From assembly GCA_949288405.1 (NCBI GenBank), contig CASEKM010000146.1, positions 1 through 8,647 of the forward strand: a stretch of 8,647 bases of DNA, read 5' to 3'. The translations under genes and the position numbers were made by a program. The stretch is from an uncultured bacterium. GTDB taxonomy: Bacteria; Bacillota; Clostridia; Oscillospirales; Oscillospiraceae. Below, one piece after another: positions 1-6,512 of this stretch. Under the pieces are notes generated by a model, which made no database searches, was not told where the DNA came from, and saw only the letters and a program-made list of their open reading frames with translations. Each line of letters starts with the position of its first letter. Position 1 is the first letter of the stretch.

Positions 1-201
1 TTCCAGAAGCAGGTGGAGCTGCGGGACAAGGGCGACGACGAGGCCGGCATGATGGACGAGGACTTCATCACCGCCCTGGAGTACGGCCTGCCCCCCACGG
101 GCGGCCTGGGTATCGGCATCGACCGGTGCGTGATGATGCTGACCAACTCGGACAGCATCCGGGAGGTCATCCTCTTCCCCACCATGAAGCCTTTGGACTG
201 A
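1..201 (+). CDS. lysS: Lysyl-tRNA synthetase, C-terminal end (partial)
   Basis: This is the last 66 codons of a class II lysyl-tRNA synthetase, the cytoplasmic enzyme that charges tRNA-Lys; the gene begins upstream of the window and ends at a TGA at 199-201. The frame is open from base 1. The fragment holds class II motif 3: a glycine-rich run GGLGIGIDR (the arginine codon is at 124-126, the ATP-binding arginine of the family) followed by the family ending SIREVILFPTMKP. The EYGLPPTGG segment just before it is also typical of LysRS. The position normally leucine after the DR pair is cysteine here (DRCVMML), a mild variant. The nearest competing reading is another class IIb synthetase (AspRS or AsnRS), but the REVILFPTMKP ending favours LysRS. 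A hairpin follows 9 nt after the stop. Confidence 0.93.
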   Translation, partial: FQKQVELRDKGDDEAGMMDEDFITALEYGLPPTGGLGIGIDRCVMMLTNSDSIREVILFPTMKPLD

Positions 202-210
202 CCCATACAC

Positions 211-250
211 GGCATACCAGTGGGAATGTTTCCCATTGGTATGCCTTTCT
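211..250 (+). terminator. Hairpin terminator after lysS
   Basis: A 16-bp stem pairs 211-226 (GGCATACCAGTGGGAA) with 230-245, with only one G-T wobble and a 3-nt loop, followed by a short T-rich stretch (TTTCT). It starts 9 nt after the lysS stop and lies before the ribosome site of the next gene. The long stem and position fit a Rho-independent terminator; the T tail is short, so partial readthrough into the methyltransferase is possible. An in-frame GTG at 220 lies inside the stem and is not a plausible start for the next gene. Confidence 0.7.
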
Positions 251-285
251 GCACATCCCAGCAAAATAGACAGAAGGAGCCGCCA

Positions 286-1050
286 ATGGAGTGGATCACC
301 AGCCGAAAAAACCCTCTTTTAGTGAAAATACGGCAGCTGGCCGCCGGCGGGAGCCGGGAGCGCCGGCGGGCAGGGGAGTACCTGGGCGACGGGACCAAGC
401 TGCTGGAGGAGGCCCTGAAGTGGCACGTCCCCCTGACCGCCGTGGCGGTGTCTGAGGGGCTGGACCTTCCGGAGCTGCCCCCCCAGGTGCGGGCCGTCCA
501 GGTGCCCAGGGACGTGATGGAGACCATCTCTCCCATGAAGAGCCCCCAGGGCGCTTTGTTTTTGGCCCAACTCCCGGCAACAGAGCCGCCGGAGACCCTG
601 GAGGGGGGGCGCTGGCTGGTGCTGGACGGCGTCCAGGACCCGGGGAATGTGGGCACCATCTGGCGCACCGCCGACGCCCTGGGGGCGGACGGCCTGCTGC
701 TGGTGAACGGGTGCGCCGATCCCTATGGGCCCAAGGCGGTGCGGGCCTCCATGGGCGCCTGCTTCCGCCTGCCTGTGTACGAGACGGATGTGGACAGGCT
801 GTGCGCCCTGCTGGAGCGCTCCCGGCTGTCCCTGTCCGCCACCGCTCTGCGGGAGGACACCGTCTCCCTGGAGCGGGCGGAGCTGAGCCGGGGAGCCGTG
901 GTCATCGGCAGCGAGGGGAGAGGGGTCTCCCCGGCGCTCCTGGTCCGGTGCGGACAGACCATCAAGATCCCCATGCGGGAGCGGTGCGAGTCGCTGAATG
1001 CCGCCGCTGCCGCCGCCATCGTCCTGTGGGAGATGGCCCGGCGGACATAA
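286..1050 (+). CDS. SpoU/TrmH-family RNA 2'-O-methyltransferase
   Basis: A 254-residue SAM-dependent RNA ribose methyltransferase of the SPOUT (trefoil-knot) class, acting in the cytoplasm on rRNA or tRNA; the exact target nucleotide cannot be told from sequence. Residues about 5-100 look like the N-terminal substrate-binding domain (L30e-like), and 110-254 are the SpoU methylase domain. All three family motifs are present: motif 1 around N121-V-G with the catalytic arginine R127 (NVGTIWRTAD), motif 2 VIGSEGRGVSP at 206-216, and motif 3 IPM...ESLN at 228-238 followed by an alanine run that forms the knot. The ATG at 286 is chosen because AAGGAG at 274-279 sits 6 nt upstream; an in-frame GTG at 220 would start inside the lysS terminator. 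It resembles the YsgA/RlmB-like group. It converges on the MFS gene, whose stop is only 23 nt away. Confidence 0.9.
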   Translation: MEWITSRKNPLLVKIRQLAAGGSRERRRAGEYLGDGTKLLEEALKWHVPLTAVAVSEGLDLPELPPQVRAVQVPRDVMETISPMKSPQGALFLAQLPATEPPETLEGGRWLVLDGVQDPGNVGTIWRTADALGADGLLLVNGCADPYGPKAVRASMGACFRLPVYETDVDRLCALLERSRLSLSATALREDTVSLERAELSRGAVVIGSEGRGVSPALLVRCGQTIKIPMRERCESLNAAAAAAIVLWEMARRT

Positions 1051-1074
1051 AAAAGCGGGCCGGAGGCCCGCTTT
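1049..1074 (-). terminator. Terminator between convergent genes, strongest for the minus strand
   Basis: A perfect 10-bp stem, AAAGCGGGCC (1052-1061) with GGCCCGCTTT (1065-1074) around a GGA loop. Read on the minus strand it begins inside the MFS stop codon and ends in a run of six T (complement of 1049-1054), which is a classic Rho-independent terminator. Read on the plus strand, the stem starts 1 nt after the methyltransferase stop but is followed only by TTTAGAGG, so termination there should be weaker. Confidence 0.88.
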
Positions 1075-2344
1075 AGAGGGATGTGTTTTTTGGGCTGCGG
1101 CCGGGGCGCTTTCCCACCCCCAGCTTGAGGTAGACCCCCTGGATCAGCACCATGGAGCAAAGCAGGCACAGCAGAAACAGGGCGTAGGCGGGGATATAGC
1201 TGCCGAAGCGGTCGGCCAAGATGCCGGGGACGGGGCCCGTGACCAGGGCGCCCAGCATATAAGAGGTGGACAGCCACTTCACCAGCCGGTCATAGTTTTG
1301 GCCGCTGCTCAGATCTCCGGCCCAGACAGACAGGGAGACGGAGGAGAGGGGCATCCCCAGGGCGGTGCAGGTGAGGGCAATCACCGCCAGAGGGACGCTG
1401 TGGACGCAGGAGAGACAGCACAGGCCCATGCCCAGCATCCCCACTCCGAAGGCGCAGTAGTTGGCGGCCCGGCTCCCCAGCCGGTCGCTGAGGACGCCGA
1501 AGAGGACCTTGGAGGCCATGAGGATGATGCCGAAATAGGAGAGCATCAGGGCTACCGTGCCGCTGTCGTACCCCTCGGCGGTGTAGAGCACCGTCAGATG
1601 GGAGAAGCCGGGGCCGCAGGGACCGCCGGTAAAGAAGGCGGCGGCCACCGCCGCCCACCAGATCACCGGGGGCAGGGCGGCGGGGCGCTCCCGCTCCGGC
1701 ACAGGGACCTCCTGCCTGGGGCCCCCCGCGGTGTAGGGGGAGAGCCCCACATCTGCCGGCTGATCTCGGATGAGCAGGACGGCCAGCAGGGTGAGGACCA
1801 GGCCGATGCCGCCCTCAGCCCAGAAGGCGAAGCGCAGTCCGGCGCCCTGGATGGCCCGGGTGAGCAGGGGCGGAGAGAGAATGGTGGAGATGCCGGTCCC
1901 CGCCGCCATCAGTCCCAGGGCGAAGCCCCGCCGGTCCTGAAACCACCGGGCGATCACCAGGGTGAGGGGGACCATCCCCCCATAGCCGTAGGCCAGGCCG
2001 GAGAAGACCGCGGCGGCGCAGTAGGACGAGAAGCTGTGGGCGGCGCCGAACAGCGCGTAGGAGAGCACGAAGCACCCCAGGCCGGCGGCGATTACCCGGC
2101 GCAGGCCGTACCGGCGGCACAGGGCGTCTGCGGTGGCCATGGACAGCATGCCGAACAGGCTGCGCACCGTGGTGATCCAGGAGCCCTGGGCGTTGGTGAA
2201 GCCCTCCAGCTCCAGCAGGTTGGGCTGATAGACGGCGAAGGCGTTGACGCCCAGCCCCATAACGGTGAACAGGGCCAGGGCGCAGCCCAGGCAGACCAGC
2301 CAGGCCCGCCGGCCTGCCGGGGGGAGCGGTGTGGAACGCGGCAT
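1073..2344 (-). CDS. MFS transporter, 12 TM segments
   Basis: A 423-residue integral membrane protein of the major facilitator superfamily; substrate unknown. Hydrophobic segments spaced as 6+6 helices run from about residue 15 to 405, with a hydrophilic central loop at about 195-225 rich in P, R and E. The loop between helices 2 and 3 carries a degenerate motif A (ADALCRRYGLRR, 72-83), and the matching loop 8-9 has a well-formed copy (FGVLSDRLGSRA, 282-293). The first half (NAFAVYQPNLL, then GYGGMVPLTLVIARWFQDRRGFALG) recalls the oxalate/formate-antiporter and monocarboxylate-type MFS branch, so an organic anion is a guess. The ATG at 2344 has GAGGGA at 2351-2356, 6 nt upstream; the frame is open further upstream but that part is not protein-like. 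It is monocistronic, convergent with the methyltransferase and divergent from dprA. Confidence 0.88.
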   Translation of the reverse strand: MPRSTPLPPAGRRAWLVCLGCALALFTVMGLGVNAFAVYQPNLLELEGFTNAQGSWITTVRSLFGMLSMATADALCRRYGLRRVIAAGLGCFVLSYALFGAAHSFSSYCAAAVFSGLAYGYGGMVPLTLVIARWFQDRRGFALGLMAAGTGISTILSPPLLTRAIQGAGLRFAFWAEGGIGLVLTLLAVLLIRDQPADVGLSPYTAGGPRQEVPVPERERPAALPPVIWWAAVAAAFFTGGPCGPGFSHLTVLYTAEGYDSGTVALMLSYFGIILMASKVLFGVLSDRLGSRAANYCAFGVGMLGMGLCCLSCVHSVPLAVIALTCTALGMPLSSVSLSVWAGDLSSGQNYDRLVKWLSTSYMLGALVTGPVPGILADRFGSYIPAYALFLLCLLCSMVLIQGVYLKLGVGKRPGRSPKNTSL

Positions 2345-2369
2345 AATAGATCCCTCATTTCTTGTGCCC

Positions 2370-2399
2370 AATGTAACACAAAAGCCGAGAGGTTGTAAA
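2370..2399 (-). promoter_or_regulatory. Promoter of the MFS gene
   Basis: On the minus strand a -35 hexamer TTTACA (2394-2399, 5/6 consensus) is followed by an 18-nt spacer and a -10 hexamer TACATT (2370-2375, 4/6) preceded by TG one base upstream, an extended -10. Predicted start near 2363 leaves a leader of about 19 nt that contains the GAGGGA ribosome site. A matching plus-strand promoter for dprA is not clear in the same interval. Confidence 0.6.
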
Positions 2400-2431
2400 G
2401 CGTTTTGTGAAGTCCGTGAGAAATTCCCCGG

Positions 2432-2470
2432 CCGCCGCCCTGTCCGCCCGACGCGGGTGGGGCCCGGCGG
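2432..2470 (+). other. GC-rich hairpin in the dprA leader
   Basis: CCGCCCG (2444-2450) pairs with CGGGTGG (2454-2460, one G-T wobble) around ACG, and outer arms CCGCCG (2432-2437) and CGGCGG (2465-2470) extend the fold across an internal loop. It ends 1 nt before the AGAGGAGG ribosome site of dprA, so it could affect translation or simply reflect base composition. No T tail follows, so it is not a terminator. Confidence 0.35.
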
Positions 2471-2486
2471 GAGAGGAGGCGCGTGT

Positions 2487-3701
2487 ATGTTAAAGGACTG
2501 GATCTGGCTGACCACCCGGAAGGGGCTGGGGAGCCGCGGCGTGATGCAGGTGCTGGAGTTTTTCGGCACGCCGGAGCGGGCCTTTTACGCCGACCCGGAG
2601 CAGTACGATCAGATCCCCGGCCTCAGCGCCCTGGCCCGCAGCTCCCTGCGGGACAAGGGACAGGAGGGGACGGACCGCATTTTGGGGGACTGCGACCGGC
2701 TGGGGGTGCGGATCATGACCCTCAACGACGGGAACTACCCGGAGCGGCTGCGGGAGATCGCCGACCCGCCGGCGGTGCTGTATATCCGGGGCGGCCTGTT
2801 CCGCTTTGACCAGGAGGCGGTCATCGGCATCGTGGGGGCCCGGGAGCCCTCCCCCTACGGGGAGAAGGTGGCCGCCCAGCTGGGGCTGGACCTGGCCCGG
2901 AACGGGGTGCTGCTGGTGTCCGGCATCGCCCAGGGCATCGACTCCATCGCCCTGAAGGGGGCCCTTCAGGGCGGAGGCCGGGTGGTGTCTGTGCTGGGGG
3001 GCGGCGTGGATGTGCCCTACCCCTGGCAGAACCGCTATCTCTATGAGGACGTGGCCGCCGCCGGGGCCCTTATCAGCGAGTATCCGCCCGGCACCCCTCC
3101 CATTGGAGAGCACTTCCCCGTGCGCAACCGGATCATCAGCGGCCTGGCCCTGGGGGTGGTGGCGGTGGAGTGCGCCCGGCGCAGCGGCACCATGAAGACC
3201 GTGGAACACGCCATGGAGCAGGACCGGGACGTGTTTGCCATCCCCGGCAACATCGACGCCCCCATGAGCGAGGGGCCCAACTGGCTGCTGCGTCAGGGGG
3301 CCCGGCCGGTGACCTGTGCCCAGGATATTCTGGAGGAATACCTGGACCGGTTCCCCCAGCAGCTCTCCAAGGCGGCGCCGCTGTCCCCGGAGGCCGCCCG
3401 GCAGCGTCTGGAGCAGGTCCGCTCCAGGGAACAAACGCCGGAGCCCGCCGCCAAGGCGGAACAGGAGCGGGAGGTAGTCCCCAGGGAGCGGCAGAAGAGC
3501 CGCTTTACCGACGATCAGCTCTCCATCCTCCATGTTCTGGGGGAGAAGGGGAAGCAGTACACCGCCGACGAGCTGGTGGAGCGCACCCAGATCCCCGCCC
3601 GCCGGGTGCTGTCCGCTCTCACTATGCTCCAGGTGGACGGCGCCGTCCAGGAACACCCGGGGCGGAGGTTCTCGTCCCTGGTCATATTAGAAGAAGGTTG
3701 A
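2487..3701 (+). CDS. dprA: DNA-processing protein DprA (Smf)
   Basis: A 404-residue DprA, the cytoplasmic protein that binds incoming single-stranded DNA and loads RecA in natural transformation; it is also widespread in species not known to be competent. Order of domains: an N-terminal helical region (1-70, helix-hairpin-helix-like), the Rossmann-type DprA core (80-285), a charged Q/E/R-rich linker (285-338), and a C-terminal winged helix (340-404). Core motifs seen: IVGAREPSPYG (115-125), SGIAQGID (145-152), VLGGGVDVPYP (169-179), FPVRNRIISGL (210-220), ECARRSGTMKT (228-238) and AIPGNI (251-256). The family usually has AH after GID; here it is AL (L156). ATG 2487 has AGAGGAGG at 2472-2479, 7 nt upstream; the open frame upstream of it overlaps the MFS promoter and is not DprA-like. 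It is followed by topA, as in B. subtilis, across a repeat-filled spacer. Confidence 0.95.
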   Translation: MLKDWIWLTTRKGLGSRGVMQVLEFFGTPERAFYADPEQYDQIPGLSALARSSLRDKGQEGTDRILGDCDRLGVRIMTLNDGNYPERLREIADPPAVLYIRGGLFRFDQEAVIGIVGAREPSPYGEKVAAQLGLDLARNGVLLVSGIAQGIDSIALKGALQGGGRVVSVLGGGVDVPYPWQNRYLYEDVAAAGALISEYPPGTPPIGEHFPVRNRIISGLALGVVAVECARRSGTMKTVEHAMEQDRDVFAIPGNIDAPMSEGPNWLLRQGARPVTCAQDILEEYLDRFPQQLSKAAPLSPEAARQRLEQVRSREQTPEPAAKAEQEREVVPRERQKSRFTDDQLSILHVLGEKGKQYTADELVERTQIPARRVLSALTMLQVDGAVQEHPGRRFSSLVILEEG

Positions 3702-3722
3702 GTTTTTAGAGCAAGGGAGAAA

Positions 3723-3848
3723 AGAGTGGAGAGTGAAGAGTAGAGAGTAGAGAGTGGAGATATGGGGTTCGCCAAAGGCGAATGATTTCAAATCGTCCGG
3801 CTGCGCCGGACACTACATCTTCACGCTTCACTTTCCACTCTCCGCTCT
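3723..3848. repeat. Structured inverted-repeat element in the dprA-topA spacer (element 1)
   Basis: An outer inverted repeat, AGAGTGGAGAGTG (3723-3735) against CACTCTCCGCTCT (3836-3848, one wobble), encloses three hairpins in a row: TTCGCC/GGCGAA at 3768-3782 with loop AAA, GATTT/AAATC at 3784-3794, and GTCCGGC/GCCGGAC at 3795-3811 with loop TGC. The left arm continues as a nearly pure purine tract to 3760 built from GAGAGTAGA-like units. There is no coding sense. The nested form looks like a non-autonomous palindromic element (MITE- or REP-like) of the kind scattered through Oscillospiraceae spacers; the family name is not known to me. Confidence 0.7.
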
Positions 3849-3870
3849 GATGAAGGATTGCTCTGAAAAT

Positions 3871-3876
3871 AGGAGG
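3871..3876 (+). promoter_or_regulatory. Ribosome binding site that fixes the topA start
   Basis: AGGAGG lies 9 nt before the GTG at 3886. The same frame is open upstream with an ATG at 3754 and another at 3850, but those would translate the repeat element and have no ribosome site, and the family's N-terminus (TDLVIVESPSKAKTIG) begins right after the GTG. Confidence 0.8.
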
Positions 3877-3885
3877 TTTATCAAC

Positions 3886-4884
3886 GTGGCAGTAAAAACC
3901 GATCTTGTGATCGTAGAGTCCCCGTCCAAGGCCAAGACCATCGGGAAGTACCTGGGGCCGGGGTATGAAGTAAAGGCGTCCATGGGCCATGTCCGGGACC
4001 TGCCCAAGAGCAAGCTGGGGGTGGACGTGGAGCACGGCTTCCAGCCCGACTACCAGCCCATCAAGGGCAAGGAGGACACCATCAGCGATCTGAAGAAGGC
4101 GGCCAAGAAGAGCGGCAAGGTCTATCTGGCCACCGACCCGGACCGGGAGGGGGAGGCCATCTCCTGGCATTTGAAGGAGCTGCTGAACATCCCCGATGAC
4201 AAGACCTACCGGGTGACCTTTAACGAGATCACTAAAAAGGTGGTCAACGAGTCCATCGCCAAGCCCCGGGCCATCGACCAGAACCTGGTGGATGCCCAGC
4301 AGGCCCGGCGCATCCTCGACCGGATCGTGGGCTACGAGCTCTCCCCGCTGCTGTGGAAGAAGATCCGCCGGGGGCTGTCCGCCGGCCGGGTGCAGTCGGT
4401 GGCCACCCGCCTGGTGGTGGAGCGGGAAGAGGAGATCCGGGCCTTCCAGCCCCAGGAGTACTGGTCTATCCAGGCCGACCTGAGCCGGGTGGCCCCCAAC
4501 CTGGGTGGCTTTTCGGCCATGTTCTACGGCCGGGAGAAGAAGATGGAGCTGAACAGCAGGGAGGAGGCCGACGCGGTGGTCCAGGCGGTGAAGAGCGCCC
4601 CCTGGTCCGTGACCAAGGTGAAGCGCCAGGACAAGCAGCGCAACCCCGCGCCCCCCTTCACCACCTCCACCCTTCAGCAGGAGGCCTCCCGGAAGCTGAA
4701 CATGACCCCCGCCCGCACCATGTCCATCGCCCAGCAGCTGTACGAGGGGGTGGACATCACCGGCGAGGGCACCGTGGGGGGTGGACATCACCGGCGAGGG
4801 CACCGTGGGCCTGATCACCTATATGCGTACCGACTCCCTGCGGCTGTCCGAGGAGGCCATTGCCGCCGCCAAGGACTTTATTGA
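3886..4884 (+). CDS. topA: topA 5' fragment as written: Toprim domain to the break
   Basis: In this frame 332 residues are read. About the first 300 are genuine topoisomerase I (Toprim, the LSAGRVQ segment, PAPPFTTSTLQQEASRKL, IAQQLYEGVDITGEGTVG). After the duplicated block the frame gives an arginine/histidine-rich stretch (GGGHHRRGHRGP...) of about 35 residues and stops at 4884. The catalytic tyrosine is not included, so this product alone should not cleave DNA. Confidence 0.75.
   Translation: MAVKTDLVIVESPSKAKTIGKYLGPGYEVKASMGHVRDLPKSKLGVDVEHGFQPDYQPIKGKEDTISDLKKAAKKSGKVYLATDPDREGEAISWHLKELLNIPDDKTYRVTFNEITKKVVNESIAKPRAIDQNLVDAQQARRILDRIVGYELSPLLWKKIRRGLSAGRVQSVATRLVVEREEEIRAFQPQEYWSIQADLSRVAPNLGGFSAMFYGREKKMELNSREEADAVVQAVKSAPWSVTKVKRQDKQRNPAPPFTTSTLQQEASRKLNMTPARTMSIAQQLYEGVDITGEGTVGGGHHRRGHRGPDHLYAYRLPAAVRGGHCRRQGLY
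4746..4807 (+). repeat. Perfect 31-nt tandem duplication inside topA
   Basis: Bases 4746-4776 are repeated exactly at 4777-4807; identity continues 2 nt further (33 nt at offset 31). One unit encodes the conserved segment GVDITGEGTV just before the active-site tyrosine. Thirty-one is not a multiple of three, so the second copy pushes the rest of topA into the +1 frame. The junction contains a run of six G (4776-4781); losing one G would leave an in-frame 10-residue repeat instead of a frameshift. Confidence 0.97.
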
Positions 4885-6307
4885 AAGCCGCTACGGGGCC
4901 GCCTACTACCCCCCCAAGGCCCGGCACTACAAGGCCAAGGGCAACGCCCAGGATGCCCACGAGGCCATCCGGCCCTCCAACGTGGCCCTGGTGCCCGAGG
5001 ACATCAAGAAGGACCTGACGGCGGAGCAGTACCGCCTTTACAAGCTGATCTGGAGCCGCTTTTTGGCCTGCCAGATGGCCTCCGCCGTGTACGACAGCGT
5101 GTCCATCGAGACCCAGTCCGCCGGCTATGCCTTCCGGGCCAGCCGCTCCGAGCTGAAGTTCTCCGGCTTCACCGCCGTGTACGAGGAGAGCCGGGACGAC
5201 GACGAGGAGGCCCCCCAGTCCCCCCTGCCCGACCTGAAGGAGGGGGAGCCCCTGGAGCTGAAGGGCACCAAGGAGGAGCAGCACTTCACCCAGCCCCCCG
5301 CCCGCTACTCCGAGGCCACCCTCATCCGGGCCCTGGAGGAGAAGGGGATCGGCCGGCCCTCCACCTACGCCCCCACCATCTCCACCATCCTGAACCGGGA
5401 ATATGTGGTCAAAGAGGGCCGGGCCCTGCGTCCCACCCCCCTGGGGGAGGTGGTCACCGGCCTGATGAAGGACAAGTTCCAGGACATCGTGGACCCCACC
5501 TTCACCGCCCAGATGGAGGAGGAGCTTGACAAGGTGGAGGAGGGCTCCGTGGACTGGAAGAAGGTCCTGGGTGAGTTCTACGACGACTTCCAGGCGGAGC
5601 TCCACAAGGCGGAGCAGGAGCTGGACGGGGAGCGCATCAAGGTCCCCGACGAGGTCTCCGAGGAGATCTGCCCCCAGTGCGGCCGGAACCTGGTCATCAA
5701 GTCGGGCCGCTTCGGCCGCTTCCTGGCCTGCCCCGGCTGGCCCGAGTGCGACTTCACCATGCCTCTGGTGGTGGAGATGCCCGGCAAGTGCCCCAGATGC
5801 GGGGGGCGGCTGCTCAAGCGCACCGGCAAGAGCAAGAAGACGGGCAAGCAGTACACCTACTACTGCTGTGAGCATTTGACCAACAAGGACGAGAGCCGCA
5901 AGTGCGACTTTATGACCTGGGACGTGCCGGTGAAGGACAACTGCCCCGTGTGCGGCTGGACCATGTTCAAGAAGTCCGGCCGGGGGTTCAAGAAGCCCTT
6001 CTGCATCAACCCGGACTGCTCCAACTTTACCCCCGAGGAGAAGCGGGGGGGCTGGCGGAAGAAGACTGAGACCTCCGCGGAGGGAGGGGAGTCCGCCGGT
6101 GAGGCCGCCGCAGCGGAGGAGACAAAAAAGCCCGCAGCCAAAAAGGCGGCGGCCAAGAAAACGGCTTCCAAGACTTCCACGGCCAAGAAGACCACAAAGA
6201 CCGCCGCGAAAAAGACGGCTTCCGCCAAGACGGCGGCGAAGAAAACCACGGCGAAAAAGTCCGCCGCCAAGAAGCCGGCGGCGAAAAAGACGGCGGGAGA
6301 GGAATAA
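4781..6307 (+). CDS. topA: topA 3' fragment as written: active-site tyrosine, zinc fingers, basic tail
   Basis: This frame is open through the second copy of the duplication and carries LITYMRTDS with the catalytic tyrosine, the HEAIRPSNV and GIGRPSTYAPTI segments, three four-cysteine zinc fingers (cysteine codons 5669-5749, 5789-5905 and 5942-6019) and the K/A tail. A GTG at 4781 could act as an internal start, but no convincing ribosome site lies before it (only GAGGG about 10 nt upstream), so this is probably the downstream part of one broken gene, not an independent one. Confidence 0.75.
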   Translation: MDITGEGTVGLITYMRTDSLRLSEEAIAAAKDFIESRYGAAYYPPKARHYKAKGNAQDAHEAIRPSNVALVPEDIKKDLTAEQYRLYKLIWSRFLACQMASAVYDSVSIETQSAGYAFRASRSELKFSGFTAVYEESRDDDEEAPQSPLPDLKEGEPLELKGTKEEQHFTQPPARYSEATLIRALEEKGIGRPSTYAPTISTILNREYVVKEGRALRPTPLGEVVTGLMKDKFQDIVDPTFTAQMEEELDKVEEGSVDWKKVLGEFYDDFQAELHKAEQELDGERIKVPDEVSEEICPQCGRNLVIKSGRFGRFLACPGWPECDFTMPLVVEMPGKCPRCGGRLLKRTGKSKKTGKQYTYYCCEHLTNKDESRKCDFMTWDVPVKDNCPVCGWTMFKKSGRGFKKPFCINPDCSNFTPEEKRGGWRKKTETSAEGGESAGEAAAAEETKKPAAKKAAAKKTASKTSTAKKTTKTAAKKTASAKTAAKKTTAKKSAAKKPAAKKTAGEE

Positions 6308-6321
6308 ATAGGTTTTCCACA

Positions 6322-6475
6322 GAGGGGAAGGCCTGAGAGATGTTCCCCTCAAAGCCCCCCTTGTTAAAGGGGGGAGGGCCACGAAGTGGCGGGGGGATTC
6401 CGATTACAGAAAACTTTTCAATCAACGGAATCCCCCACCCGGCTCCGCCGACAGCTCCCCCGCGAGGGGGGAGCC
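6322..6475. repeat. Palindromic element in the topA-trmFO spacer (element 2)
   Basis: A symmetric series of hairpins: GAGGGGAA/TTCCCCTC (6322-6329 with 6343-6350); CCCCCCTT/AAGGGGGG (6355-6362 with 6367-6374); GCCAC/GTGGC with loop GAA (6378-6390); a perfect 11-bp core pair GGGGGATTCCG (6392-6402) with CGGAATCCCCC (6426-6436); CGGC/GCCG with loop TCC (6440-6450); and GCTCCCCC/GGGGGAGC (6454-6461 with 6467-6474). Large stem, small stem, core, small stem, large stem: two half-units head to head. It lies right after topA and ends 28 nt before the trmFO ribosome site, so it may also act as a terminator or mRNA-stability structure. Confidence 0.75.
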
Positions 6476-6512
6476 ATTCAACGATCAAAACCGCTAAGAA
6501 CCAGGAGGACCC

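Larger units (their letters stand above)
3886..6307 (+). pseudogene. topA: DNA topoisomerase I, frame broken by a 31-nt duplication
   Basis: Type IA topoisomerase that relaxes negative supercoils. Removing one 31-nt copy gives a continuous protein of 796 residues. Visible parts: Toprim domain with E11 (VIVESPSKAKT) and the metal triad D84-P-D86-R-E88; the LDRIVGYELSPLLW and GLSAGRVQSVATRLVVERE segments; active-site LITYMRTDS with Y302 (codon 4820-4822); GIGRPSTYAPTI; then three C4 zinc fingers at about 585-611, 625-663 and 676-701; and a lysine/alanine tail at about 736-796. Start GTG 3886 is set by AGGAGG at 3871. As written, the frame is lost between 4746 and 4807, so neither half is a complete enzyme: the first lacks the tyrosine, the second lacks Toprim. 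Because topA is normally essential in bacteria, a sequence error or a mixed population must be weighed against a true mutation. The gene identity itself is certain. Confidence 0.9.

Noticed and set aside
220..285. Earlier start (GTG 220) for the RNA methyltransferase
   Set aside because: It lies inside the lysS terminator stem and lacks a ribosome site; ATG 286 has AAGGAG 6 nt upstream.
998..2398. Long plus-strand open frame of 466 codons opposite the MFS gene
   Set aside because: It is the antisense of a GC-rich membrane protein gene, with Gly/Gln/His/Ala-rich low-complexity translation, no ribosome site and no recognisable domain.
2490..3656. Minus-strand open frame of 388 codons opposite dprA
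   Set aside because: Antisense shadow in GC-rich DNA; the plus strand encodes a complete DprA with its motifs.
4774..4786. Programmed ribosomal frameshift to join the two topA parts
   Set aside because: The shift follows exactly from an out-of-frame duplication, and I see no classic slippery heptamer with a downstream structure. Slippage on the six-G run remains possible and is noted in the topA finding.
6313..6321. TTTTCCACA, one mismatch from a DnaA box
   Set aside because: A single box with no cluster, no AT-rich unwinding region and no dnaA/dnaN nearby; chance match is likely.
4757..6382. Long minus-strand open frame of 541 codons opposite topA
   Set aside because: The translation is leucine/glycine repeats mirroring the topA codons; the plus-strand TopA motifs account for the sequence.
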